In this document: positions 22,401-35,400 of the stretch, one piece after another | Numbering within the stretch: position 1 is the first letter of the stretch | Layout of the letters: each line of letters begins with the position of its first letter | Assembly: GCF_000276665.1 (NCBI RefSeq) | Contig: NW_004955429.1 | Span: 2,764,874-2,828,873 of the forward strand | From: Chinchilla lanigera | Lineage: Eukaryota > Chordata > Mammalia > Rodentia > Chinchillidae | Direction: 5' to 3' | DNA length: 64,000 bases | The notes under the pieces: model-generated | The model's database searches: none | What the model saw: only the letters and a program-made list of their open reading frames with translations | What the model was told of the DNA's origin: nothing | Translations under genes and position numbers: made by a program

Positions 22401-25102
22401 CTGCAGAACGCAGAAACTAACAATAGGCGAGTCTTGCCCAGGGTCAGTTAAATTATTTGGGCAGTATTATAGAAGTGAATTAAAAGTGAGAAAAAGGAAG
22501 TTTTCCTTCTCTGTTTTGTCAAAAAGACCAAATTTAGTCGTGTCTGATTTTTAGCTAATGTTACATGTTTGGTTAAAAGTTGTCACACTGTATCTCATAC
22601 TGACTTTTAAAAATAATCTTACCTGTAATATGCATTGTCGAGCTCTGTCCACATCTCCCGGCAAGCTGAACCGTCTCATTATCATAGCATTCATTTCTGG
22701 GAACTAACCATAAAGAAAGGAAATTTATTGTTTCTTGAAGAAGTGTTCTCACACTAGTTTGTAATAGGAAGTAACAATTTAAAAAATTTCCAAAGATGTC
22801 TAAGTGGCTAGAGGATCCTGAGGTACAGTAAACTGTAGCAGTGAAAGCTGTGCAAGCAGAGACCCCCACCGCCTGTGCCCAAGGACCAAGGCGGGGCCCA
22901 GAAAGGAGTTGGCCACTGGCCGTGTTCATTCTGGTGCTCTGTTCGCTCTTTGGTCCAGTACTGAAAGAGGCATGAGGAACAAGTTCCCTCTCCAAAATCT
23001 CGCTTGACGTCCCTGATTCTGAAACTTCAGGTTGCATGAGTCCACCCCCACTTTGGAACTCAGTAGAGTAAGGCCAAAGCAGGCATCTCTAACAAATTCC
23101 CAGGTGCCTCTGATTCATAGCAACATTTGGAGATCTGCTGGCCCAGGATGAGGGTAGGAATCCAACATTCTGCTTGAAGTACTAAACCAAAGAGCCCTGG
23201 AAGCTGTTGAGGTTACTGAGCATGGCTAGAACAGTGTTGCTTGATGTTGTAGTCATCGGGGGAGGCTAAAATATGGTTGCCTATATCCCATTCCCAAAGA
23301 TGTGGTCATACTGCCTTGGGATTTAGCATGGGCACCAGGATTTTTAAAAGTTCCCAGGTGTCCTTAATATTGCTGCCAACTGAATTAAAGGAGAGGTAGA
23401 CACACTGTCTGGTTACTGCAGTGCTGAAAAGAAATAAGCTCGTGATAACTAAAGGGAAGAAGGTACAAAAGACATTAAAAAGGAAATTTGTATTCTACAG
23501 TACTTAGTAACTACTTAGGAGAATTGCCACCACTAAGAGTAAGGAAACTAGGATGACAGGCCACTTCATAGATCCAACAGGCCACTTCCTAGATCCAAAC
23601 CCGAGTCCTGACCCTCCATCAGCTGCCACCACTGAATGAGTTCCTTATCTCTGGCGTCTCAGCCTCATTTGCCTCTCGTGACCTCAAATGCTTGACTTGG
23701 AATAGTCTGTAGTTCCGTGGAATAAGAGGTGGGATGTGTTTGGTCTTGGACACATCATGCTGAGGAGCAGTGGCCAGTTTTTCCCTGGAAGTGAGCCTGA
23801 AGGATGAAATAAGTTGTCCTGTAATCATTGCCACGGTCTGAGTAATTCTGGATGAAAAAACAGGGCACACAGGAAAACCTCACCCAGTGGTGGCAGCTGA
23901 GGAAGATGTTCTTTTCAGGGCAAAATACGTTAGAATATATACTCCTCTCCTGTCCTCTCAGACCACATCGTGTGGTCCTGCACCTGACCTTTCTGTTCTT
24001 TCCCCACACCGTTTCCTGGAACGAGGTCTCTGTCCCAGAGATTCTCTGCCCCGCTGTGTTCCTCATCCAGTCCCTCGGGATTTCATTTCTTGTTACTTAG
24101 ATGTACCTAACATGCAGAGACTGCTAACATTCTTAAAGAATTTCAACAGCCAGCAACTGGTTCTCAAGTGAAAAGGAGCAGTTTAAGAACAATACAAGCT
24201 TTAACAGGAACAAAGGCCGGGGATGTAGCTCAGCGGCACAGCGCCTGCCCAGCAAGCATGAGGTCGTGAGTTTGATTCCCGGTACCAAAAAAACCCCCCC
24301 AAAACCAAAACAAAACGGTAGAAATTCTAAGGAATGCATCTACAGAGAATAAAACGAACAAATCAGGAAAGCCCCAGTCAAAATTTTTTTTTGTGGTAAA
24401 AGCCACATCAGATAGCCATTTGTTTAATTTTGTTTTAATACCACATCCCAAAACTGTATCTTTACAGCTCATATGATCTTATCCTGGGCAACTTTAAAAT
24501 TACCTTGTGTAAAACATGCTGATTTTTACTGTAAAAAAGCACTGAGAAAGCAAAATTTGAAATAAAATTTGCATTGCGTGTAACTACAATTTGAAACAAG
24601 AAGTCTACACAGTCTTAATATGCAGATATCTAACTTCCTGGAGCCTTGCCCCAGCCCGAGTGTACATATGGAGAGGACACAGGAGTAATTGCCTGCTTGC
24701 TGACTTAGTGAGAAGTAACATTTTTGTTCGCTCAGGCTCTGTTTTGAAAAGTAGGAAAACAACCTGTGAATGAGTCAGACTCTACATCTGTGAAATCCAT
24801 CCACAAACTACAAAGGTGATCCCTAAACAGGAGTGAGTTACCCAAACACAAGTGGGTAACCAAGGCACCAACTAGTCACAATAGCTAAGCTTGCGTAGCT
24901 GCTGCAGGGGCTGGTGCTGGCAGTTAAGGCTGCAGGCTGACACTTAGGTCTATTACCAAGGAAGGGAAGCACAAGAGTTTTTTTTAAAAGAGCTTAAAAA
25001 CTAATGACTTCCATTTTTTTCCTGAAGATTTTAAGATCCAATCAGTATATTCTTGAAAGATTTAACATGAGTTTTTTATTCTTTCTCTCTCTCTCTCTCA
25101 CT

Positions 25103-25144
<42 letters not shown>

Positions 25145-26383
25145 GGGGCGCTGCGATCTCCAGAAGCCCTGAAACTTTCTTAGCTTTATTTTTTTGCAGT
25201 GCAGGGGCCCGAACTGCACACTGGGCATGTGCCTACCACACTAAGCCACAGCCCCTGAAACTTTTCTCAACCGCCCTGTACCAATTTTTGTGAGCCAGGA
25301 AATGCCTTCAAGAGATGTCAAAAAATTTCAGGATGACTTCCCATGCCAAGTGAAAAGGGCAGTCTCCCAAGATTGCCTGTCCTGGTCCAGTAAGATTTAG
25401 TCAATGTCAGATGAAAAAGTTAAATAGCCAATCTGCAAATAAAATTCATCTACCTATAAGGGCTGCAAACACTAGAACTACTAGTACATGGGTGTGTTAA
25501 TGAGAAATAACAGTGGACCCAGAGTGTTAGCGTTCTGTCAGTACGAGGCATCCGGGTTACCTGCCCTGAGGGAAGATCAGCTAGGTGTCACACAACTCAT
25601 CAGCTACTGACTCATCAGCATTAACCACAGAGTGTAGTGAAATGAATGCTGGTCTCAGAAGACTCGGGAATAGTCAATTGCCTTCTGTGCCATTTACCAG
25701 ATGTTTAATTTTGGCCAGACTTGAGCAGCAGCTTCTTATTTATAAAACAGACATCATAATATCTACCACAAAGAGGAACTGTAAGATTAGATATAATGTA
25801 TGAAAGAATCCTTTATAAATTAAAAACACTTTTTCACTAAGTGAAGATATACTGCAATTCTTATGTTATTTTTGGAAACTACTTTACCCAAAATTACTTT
25901 TACTTCTAATAAATCTTAGCAGATTTCTTGCTAAGAATCCCTTTTTTTGACAGTGTAACCCATAGGAAAGCTTAAACTTGCTGTTTTATTTGAAAACAAT
26001 TTATAAATACATATTTGCTGAACTATAAATACATATTTGACTAACTTTTGGCCCATGTGCCAGAAGACAAAAAAATCAGTCTATTTATGAAGTCCTGTTC
26101 AGAGTCACTTCCTGCTTGGCTTCAACAAGTCTTCCCTTTTTGAGGCTGCTCTGTGCCTTTTTATCTTTCTTCCCCCCACTGCTTTACGGGCAGATGAAAA
26201 AAGTGCTGTCTGATGAGAATGAGTAGACGCCTTATGACCCTGGGACTTCCCGGGGAAGCACAGCACAATTGTGCTTTGAGGGCATTGTAGCCCTTCACTG
26301 TTCCCTTTCCTTGTGTCCTATCCCCTTCAAATCAGCATTTTCCCATCTACTGTAGATTACTGACAGATCGCTATGTAGGAGGG

Positions 26384-26435
<52 letters not shown>

Positions 26436-29400
26436 GCAGGCACATGCGTTATATCTGAACACAGAATGAGCCATTACTCCTTTGTGCAGAGGACAGCAAA
26501 TATATTCATAGTGAAGCAATCACAACAGGCCATGCTATTCCTAAGGAATCACCTTAGTTTAAGGGGTACTCAACTGTCAGTATAATGGGCTCATAAGAAA
26601 GATCTGCAATTGTTGAGTTGCTGTAAGTATAGCAACCAAAATTTTTAGTAGTCTGTAAGCCATGTTAGAAAAAGGCTTGTTCCCTAGTTATCCTAATACA
26701 GTAATTTCAGGGCCTACCTAAATGAGGTTTCACTGAGATACCCGCCTTCAGCATGCAGAGGCTTTCATACTGTTCTTTCCTCGTGTTTACTGACCAGTGT
26801 CCGAGGACGTTAAGGTGTGTGGTTGTACCATAAGTGGTAAAATACCTTTACATTTTCATGGCTTCTGATTACTTTCTTGTGTGGGTTTATGGCAAAACAG
26901 AAAATGTTCTCCACACACAGTATATTAAAGAGGTTTTACAAATTTTTGCCAGAATTTGGCATGCATTCACAGCATACCTCACGTCAGTCTCAAAAACTTT
27001 GAGAGCTAGAGCCCGGTAATCAGGACAAGTGTTTCCAGGAAGGGCCCAGCATCTCCAAGCACAGCCCCTATTCCTCAACTGACTGTAGCTGGTGAAAAAC
27101 ACCTGGCCTGGCCATCCAAGACAGCAGCCTCCCCTGGGACTGATTCAGCTTTGCCAGAGGGGGGATGAGAGATACCTCCTCGGGCCGATCAGACACTAAT
27201 CAGAGGCAAGGTCACTGGTTTCTGTATCAAAATGCAAGTGCCAAGTTCTGTAGCTGATGTGACTTACTCTTTGTGAGGTCTAAGAAAACAGCCAAAATCT
27301 GAGAGACCAAAAGGCTAGCTTTAGCTGGCGCACACCTGTAATCCCAGCACTCAGGAGGCTGAGGCAGGAGGATTGTTGTGAATTCGAGGCCAGCCTGGGC
27401 TACAAAGTGAGCTCAAGGCCAGCCTGAACTGCATAGCATGACCCTGTCTCAAAAAAGAACCCCCACAAAAACAAAAAAACAAAAAAACAACTAGCTTTCA
27501 ATTTCAGGGCATGGTGATGAGCATCTTAATGCTTTGCTAAATAATGAGTTAAATGCCACTAAGATGAACTCTTTTTAAAAAAGTCCAAGTACCAGCTAAT
27601 GGCCCACTTATTTCCAGTGACATTTGGTACAGCCAAGAGCAGTGTGGCCAGCATCCAAACAGGCTGTGCAAATGTCTGCTCTGGAAGTCACTGCAGCACC
27701 TTTGATGTTCCCTAAGCTCTTCATCCACAGTGAGAACACGAAGGCGGCTTTACTTCTTGCTCTGACAGTCCCTCAATCTGGACAGAGAAGGAGCTATGTG
27801 GCTCTAGCGGAGTCCACTGATTTCTTGACATTTTGAGACAAGGGCTGAGGCGCGGAGCCTCTCTTAGAGCAGCCAACGGTCCCATTACACTAGAACTGAA
27901 GAATTTCTCAGAATTGCTTAGGCTTGGAGGCATCCACAAATTCCAGTCCGACAATCAAGATGCAGAAACCATTCACCCTGCCAGTGCCCAAAACAGATGA
28001 GATAATCATGATGCTTCCTTAAATGCATGTAGCACTTCACCATTTATAAGATAACGAGTATTATCTCAGTTAATCCCCATGACCGCCTGGGGGAGGGGGA
28101 GACTGTAATCTGTTTTACAGATAAGGCTTAGAGAGGTGAAATGATTGAAAGCAGGATCACATCTAGATCTTCGGTGTCTTTAAATGCCTCCCCAGTGTCC
28201 CATCTCAGCCTTCTGTCAGCCGTGCCCAGAGACTGGTCCTGCAGGGCCACCAAGCAGCGTATCCAAGGGGTTTTGTATACCTACCTGCCGGCAAGCAAAC
28301 AAGACGGGGCCTGTGGCTAACCCCAGCTTCAGGTCAGCGGATGTTGGTTTGCCCATCTGTTCGGAACACGAGGTGAAGTCCAGCACGTCATCTATGAGCT
28401 AGCAAAAGGGCAGGAATGTGAGAGGCAGCCCGCGCCCCGCCGCCGCCCTCTGCTGCTCTGGTCGTGCACGGGGGAGTGTGGCTGTCCTGACACGCGACCC
28501 TTCTCAGAGGGAAGGCACACACCAACCTGAAAAGCCATCCCCACATTTCTTCCATACTGATAAGCAATCTCATGCACCACTGGGTCCGGGCATCCTAGGA
28601 CAGAGACCTGAAACAGAAACAGGATTCAGAGATGAGCGACCAGTAGCCAACTGGGATCAAACAGTCAGCCATGCAGTCCCTTCAGTAAGAGGCTGCGGGC
28701 TACCGCACACACTGTCAGAGATACTGATATCGAAAGGCCAGACAGATACAAACTACTCTTACTTTTCATATTTGGCAGTGCTAGGGACTGAACCCAAGTC
28801 CATCAGCACGCTAGGCAGACGGTCTATCACAGCTACATCCCCAGCCTGTTTTCTTAAAGTCTGAGAAAATGACCTTTCCTACCTGCCCCCACATTTTCCA
28901 AAACAGGACAGGCAGTTTTGTCCACTGCTTAAGAAAAAAACTGAGCTACCGTGACGCCATTTCTGCCGGTGCTATGCTAAGTGAACCTTTCTGACACGAA
29001 AAAGCAGATCATAGTACGGGAGATGTGGGCTTCCCGCGTGCAGCACACCAGCCTCAGTGCTGTGGGCGTCCACAGCCTCCTCGGCCTCATCCCTCCTGTT
29101 CCATCTACCCCATCTGTGGCTTGTTCTTTTAGTAACCACCGCTGTTTTTTGAGGTACCTGTCACAACCTTAAGCCCATGTTTGGACACAGTGTTTTATTT
29201 TAAGAAGGGTCATCCCTGGTCCTACTGCTTCTATCTTTCTCTTAGAAGTAATTTAACTATATAAAGACAGCCTGCATTTTTTCCTTGTCCATAGGGGGAG
29301 AAATAGGGCCTCAAAAGTCTTTTTTAAAACCGTGAGGAAATCTAGCCAGCGCCAGCCCCTTGAGTGTATTTCCCGCTGGCCTGCAAAGCATGCTAAGCAG

Positions 29401-32400
29401 GCCCAGCCACATTTTCAGAAAACAAAGACTGGGTCCAAACCAAACCGGGGGAAGGGGAGAGACACTGCTCTCCTGGAGAGGAAACATCTATATTGACTCT
29501 CAGTGAAAAAGCCAGACGGAGCTCTTCAATCATCTTCTGCAGTGGGTCACAAGTGCTAAATACCCTTGTCCCCAACCATGAATCCCTGTCTCTATGGTCC
29601 CGCCGAGGCATCAGCATGGGACAGCGGGGGCAGGCTCTGGAGTGAGCCTGCCAAGGTTGTATTTACGCCCTAACGACTGCCACATCACCTTGGCATGCTG
29701 CTTAATCTTTCTGTGCTTCAGTTTCCTCATCTGTGACATGCAGGACTTAAAAGCACTTACCTCAGAGGTTTGATGAGAAATAAATGTGATGCTATGCCTA
29801 AGCACTCAGCCATTTTGCCTGGCTTCTAGTTAGAGCTCAATCTGTACTTGCTATTAGCATTAATGATCCTCCACATTTTCCTCACTCACTGGACCCAGAA
29901 CCAGGAGCCTGGGCAGGGTCCACGCACCTCTGCTATTTACAGCCAGATCATGGAACTTCCTCAGGGCCAAGAAAGCTTTCTGACTGACTACTTGACGTAG
30001 TCCATGCTGTAACGGTTGGCCCTAAATACATGACGAAACCACACTGCCGTACAAGGCTAGGGGTCCCTTACTTGAGTGAATAATGAGCTCATACCTATTT
30101 CCAACACTACAGACCTGGCCGTGCTCTACAGAGAGGGGAGATCTTTGTGAGACCACACAGAGGGCCCATTTAGAAACGTAAGCAGCCAACGAAGCCATCA
30201 GGTTGGCTCAGAGAATGAGAACAGGGCAAGGTCTGGGCAGTCTGGGATATCCTGAGCTCAAAAAAGAAAGATGGCCCTTTTCCTTAGATAGAAAGTAGCT
30301 GATAACAAGGAATTTCCTGCCGTGAGATTAACGTTATTTTCTCAACCCAAAGCCACCCAGAAATATAACTTCTTGAAAAAAGAAACAGAACACTTTTTTA
30401 TGAATGAATTCATGGAGCACATATGATTAGCACTTTACATCATTTTAGTTACACCTCACAACGTCACATACATGCTAGTCATGGAACCGTTGCTGCCAGC
30501 TTTTATGTTTCTGTCCGTCAGAAGCTGCACTGCAGAGTGATGAAGGGGACAGTCTCTGGCGAGAGTGTTTGGATTAGATTCCGACGCCAGCGTGTCTTTG
30601 CCATGTAACAGCTCTTGACCCTCATCAGTAGGAAAACCTGTGAGAAATCGGAGAACGCTGTCCAGCACATCGTGAGTGCAGCTTCTGACGGACGGGCAGG
30701 CGCTCGCTGAGGTCAAGAGTGTGCGAGTTCACAGGCATGAGGCCTGTTCCACCCCTTCGCTCACACAGACAAAACAGCGCCTCCTCCACAGGCAGCTTCT
30801 CCTCACACAACGAGGAGTTAATGTTTCTGCTTAGGTTTCAACTCCCGCAGCCTAAGGACTGACTGCCCCAGAGTGTCCTGACCCCTAAGCAGGCTAAACG
30901 CTGCTGGATCTGTGGCAAGCTACCAGGAAACCAGCACCACAACTAGGAAAATTACATGCAACAGGCACAACACGGAAAATGTCAAGAAGGTGCGCAGACG
31001 GGAGAGGCACGCAGCCTGCACTTAGCTCCGGAGAGACGGGGCACATCGTGCTGAGTGGGCGGAGTGTGGAGAACGACTGAGTCAGAGGCAGTGGTCCAAC
31101 TCACTGGTCTGAAGCAGCTGCCACAGGCAGGCTGTGCAGTGCATATGTGCTTCTCCCTGCAAAAGGGCCCCGTGGACCTCCTACCAGATTCCCCTGAGCC
31201 CTGCCCGAGACAGGAGCTACTGTTTGCACTGGAGGGGCGAAGCGCGTGATATTTATCAAGGACTCGACCCTTGAGGGGTGTATTTGCACCACCATAGATT
31301 AAAAAATATATTCTGATGCTTACATGTATGTATTTTGTTCTTATTAAAAATAATGGAGAGAATTAAAGAGCTACTATTAATTACAGCAAATAATATCAAA
31401 ACAGAATATTGTCCAAAATCAACTGGAAATATAGGGAGAAAACATACTCAACACAATATCATGGGTAAAAAGCTAACATTCTTAATATAAACCATTCTTA
31501 AAATCTGAGGAAAAGGCCAAATATCCCCTAGAAAGTAGGCAAAAGATATGAATAGACAATTCACAAAATTTAAAGGTATAGAACGGTACTTTACTTTCTA
31601 AAATGATGTTCAACTTTACTTGGAAAGGAAATCTATAAATTAAAGCTTCACTAGGGGTCATTTCTCATATACTGCAATGGCAGAAGACTGAAGTCTAATG
31701 CCACGTTCAGTTGGTAAGCTGTGGGGAAGAGGTAAGACACCCTAAAAGACTGCTGATGGAAATGCACACAGGTACAACCCTTAGGTGGAGAAATTCAGTG
31801 GTGTCTACGGAAGCCACGCATGCCACTGCCCCTAAATTTATCTTGAGGTTTCCTTCTCACAAAACACTTACACAAGGGTAAATCATGGCAGTGTTGTGTG
31901 TCACTGTAAAATACTGAAAACCAAAGGCCCACATGCAGGAAATGGTCCAGTAAGCCTTGCTGGGTCCACACAATGGATATAACTCCGCTATTTTTAAAAT
32001 AGTCTACAATCAATATGAAATCGTTTCAGAATACCTGAAATGGAGAAAGCAAGGCGCAATAAGAAAAACAAACACAAAGTAGTCCAATACACTACTAGCG
32101 ATAAGAATGAGGAGGCCTCTGCTAAGCAGAACACAGGAAAAGGGAACCAAAGAGTCATGAGAGTGGCCCCCCGCCCTGGCGGGGGCCGAAAGAGGCACAC
32201 AGCAGGCTACAGAATGAAAGCGAGGCCCTTTCTTCCAAGTTCAGGCTTCTGCAGCAATGTTAATGTTGCACACACTCAAGGATCGACAATAACAAAATTC
32301 TCCAAGCCAAAAATGTAACGCTGGGAGGTTATCTGTAGCCTGAAATAAAAAACGAACCAAATTATATTTCAAACAACACAACCACAGTGAAAAGGAGAGG

Positions 32401-35400
32401 TAACTTTTAAACAGGCTTTGATGACATTATCCTCAAGATTAAGAGTAAACAAAACACTGAACTCTAGCCCTGGGTTCTGTTTTTCACAGATACGAGTTGT
32501 CAGTTGTGAAACTCCTGTAGATATTCTATGACCAAGCAAATACATACATTGTGGGGAATGAGAACCAAGTCTCAAGCGCTGGGGAAGGAAGCTATAAACA
32601 GGAGGCTGGAACGCTGGAGTAAGTCATGAAGTCTGGGGTTACATGGATACATTACTTGGTGCTCTTCTGCTGAGAGGCCTAAAAACGTGACACCACGGGC
32701 CCAAATTCTAGCATGGACAAGGCCCTGTATTCCACTCCCAGCACCACAGGGAGAAGACAGCTGACCACTTTTTATACACAGTCATGCAAAATACACTCCG
32801 TTGCTCACGCAGTGAAAGCTATGCTTGTTCCCCAAGAAGAGCTGATGGAAATGAGACTGGGGGTCAGACGGACTGTCCGGTGTTCTTCAGATACCCAAAA
32901 TCTGCAAGCTGAACGCACCTTGCTTTCTTCATGTTGACTGCAAACTCTCTATTTTAGAAATAGCGGAGTCGTATCCATTGTGTGGACGCAGCATGGTTTA
33001 CTGGACCTCTTTCCTGCATGTGGGCCTCTGGTTTTCAACATTTTACAGTGACAAATACTCTACAGTACCATTCTCCAATACCAAAAGGAACTTGGGCTCC
33101 TTAGGGAAGTGGTGGGTTACAGGGCTGGAGAAAACCAGACGAGCCTGGAAAATCTCCTTCTAGAAACCAAAGAAGCAGTGAAAGAACGATGGAGACATGG
33201 TAAAAGGACACAGGAGCCATGTGAAAGGGCCTTCCCTGCCTGGCCAAATATGGGCACACTGAGCATGGCAGTAAGAAACTGAAGAATTCTAACCCACAGA
33301 CTAAAATAACCTAAGGACCCATACAGATAAACGCTTCCTTACAAGAGGTACCAAGTCTATTGTAGCAGAGGAAGGATGGAAACACCACTATTTGGCAACC
33401 ACTATAGTAATGCCTCAGGAAAGAAGGGTAAATAGATGCTAAAACCAGAGCATCAGAGTTTGATGAGAAATAGAGTATTTATATAATATGAAAATACTTC
33501 CTGGAAAATAGGGCAACTTTAAAGTGAAGCAACCTGGCAGACACCACCCTAACCAAGTGATCAAAGCACACATCACAACGGGACAGGAGGCGACACACAT
33601 CGCTTGATGTGACAAAAGAACACAGCATTGCTTTTCGCTGTGCTCCTCCATAAATCCATACAGGGAATCTAATCCTGACAAACACCAGACAAACCCAACT
33701 CGAGAGGCTAAACACCTAGTTACTGCACACTCTTCAGACATCATGGTGGAAAAGACAAAAAGGCTGGGGAAGGCTTCTGGACTCTCCTCTGCCAGGGACT
33801 GCAGGCCTCTGCACAGGGTTACACCACCATTTTCAGCCCCTTTTTAGAGGATCTCGGGAAGTTGCTAAATTGCTTGGGCTGGGTTTCAACTTATAATCCT
33901 CCTGTTTCAGCCTCCCAGAGTGCTGGTGTTACAGTTATGGGCCACCACATCTGGTTATTCCAGACTTAAAGAGTCTAAGATCTCATGACAGCTAAAGGTA
34001 ACATGAGTCCTTGGATTGGTTCCTGGACTCCGCCACCCCCACCAATTTTTTTCCCTTTTGTTGTGTCAGTATTTGGAAAATGGCAAAATCTAAGTAAGGT
34101 CTGTACATAGCAAGAATATAATAACAAAAACAGTGTTCTAATATGACCCCCACACAAACTTCTGTGGTGGCACTCTGGAATTTCAAGGATAAAATAATGA
34201 AGAGATCCTACCGATTCCAGCCAGGCCATACTATTCTCTACATAGCATAGAAACGCAGGGGGAAAAAACCAAACCAAAACAAAACAAATCAAAATCCTGT
34301 GGGACATGCCGGGCATGGTGGCACATGCCTGTAATCCCAGCATTTAGGAGGCTGAGGCAGGAGGATTGTTGCAAGTTCGAGACCAGCCTGGGCTACAAAG
34401 TGAGCTCAAGGCCAGTCTGAACTGCACAGCAAGACCCTTCTCAAAAAGACAACAACAACAACAACAAAAAAATCCTGTGGGACAAATGAGGAGGGGTTAC
34501 CATATCTACCTCTGGGTTCAAATCTCAGTTCAGCCTCTATCTGGAGAACACCGGTCAGTCTGCCTGACCCCCTAGGTCTCATTTCCTCCAGCTTTTCTGG
34601 GGGAACAAGCCATAGTTTTTACTGGTGAGCCACAGAATGTATTTTGCATAACTATGTAAAAAAAATGGTCAGCTACCTTTTCCCTGTGGTGCTAGGAATG
34701 GAATACAAGGCCTTGTCCATGCTAGGCAAGCACTGTTCCAGTGAACTGTTCTCCCAACCCCTCAATCACCTTTTGATAGTAAGGTTAATTCTATTTAATA
34801 TCAGCCAGTCACAAAATAATCTCCTTAGCAGCCCTCTCTTAGATTTTACCATTACTTCCATTAAAATACAGTGGAAGATTAAAGGGGGGAGGGCGCGTGG
34901 TGAGGGAAAAAGTGGCATCCTTAGAATGAAATAAGCTGGTGAATTCCTTCAAGTTTCAAAGCATTGTGGAATCACATTAGTTCTTCTGTAACAATCCTGA
35001 TCTTTAAGTTCTTATCTCCTCTTTTTGGCATGTCTAATTTGCTTTGTATGCATTCCTTCAGAGCTCATATGCCTTTGCATTTTAAATACCAAGAGTACGT
35101 AAAAATAGCAATTTTGAATACATAACACCTCTGGAGTATTTCCACTCATGGGCACTTAAATATAGAAACTTTTATTCGGAGAGTTCACACTACGATTTGC
35201 TTCATTATTCTAAAAGCCTTGGGGTTTAGGAATAAAGCACATGAAAAGCGGGTAGTTCTGGGCTGATGCCAGCATGCCTCCTAGTGGACAGTATTCGACA
35301 TTTCATTTCACAAAGGTTGAGCCATATTAATAGACAGACAGGGTTCCTCGCTTACTTGCTAATCTTTGAAGGAGGTTCCCGTTACAAGAGAATACACGCG

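Larger units (their letters stand above)
19439..22622 (-). other. PDSS1 last intron
   Basis: Holds SINEs near 19.8 and 21.4 kb and an inverted MER2-like element. The 20.0-21.3 kb part is AT-rich and unassigned. Confidence 0.8.
22704..28284 (-). other. PDSS1 intron
   Basis: Contains ID, B1 and MIR copies and two CA microsatellites. The 23.0-24.1 kb part has several open frames on both strands without family features. Confidence 0.8.

Noticed and set aside
22573..23037. 154-residue minus-strand open frame
   Set aside because: It only contains the 27-codon PDSS1 exon in a different frame context. The rest is intron and repeat sequence.
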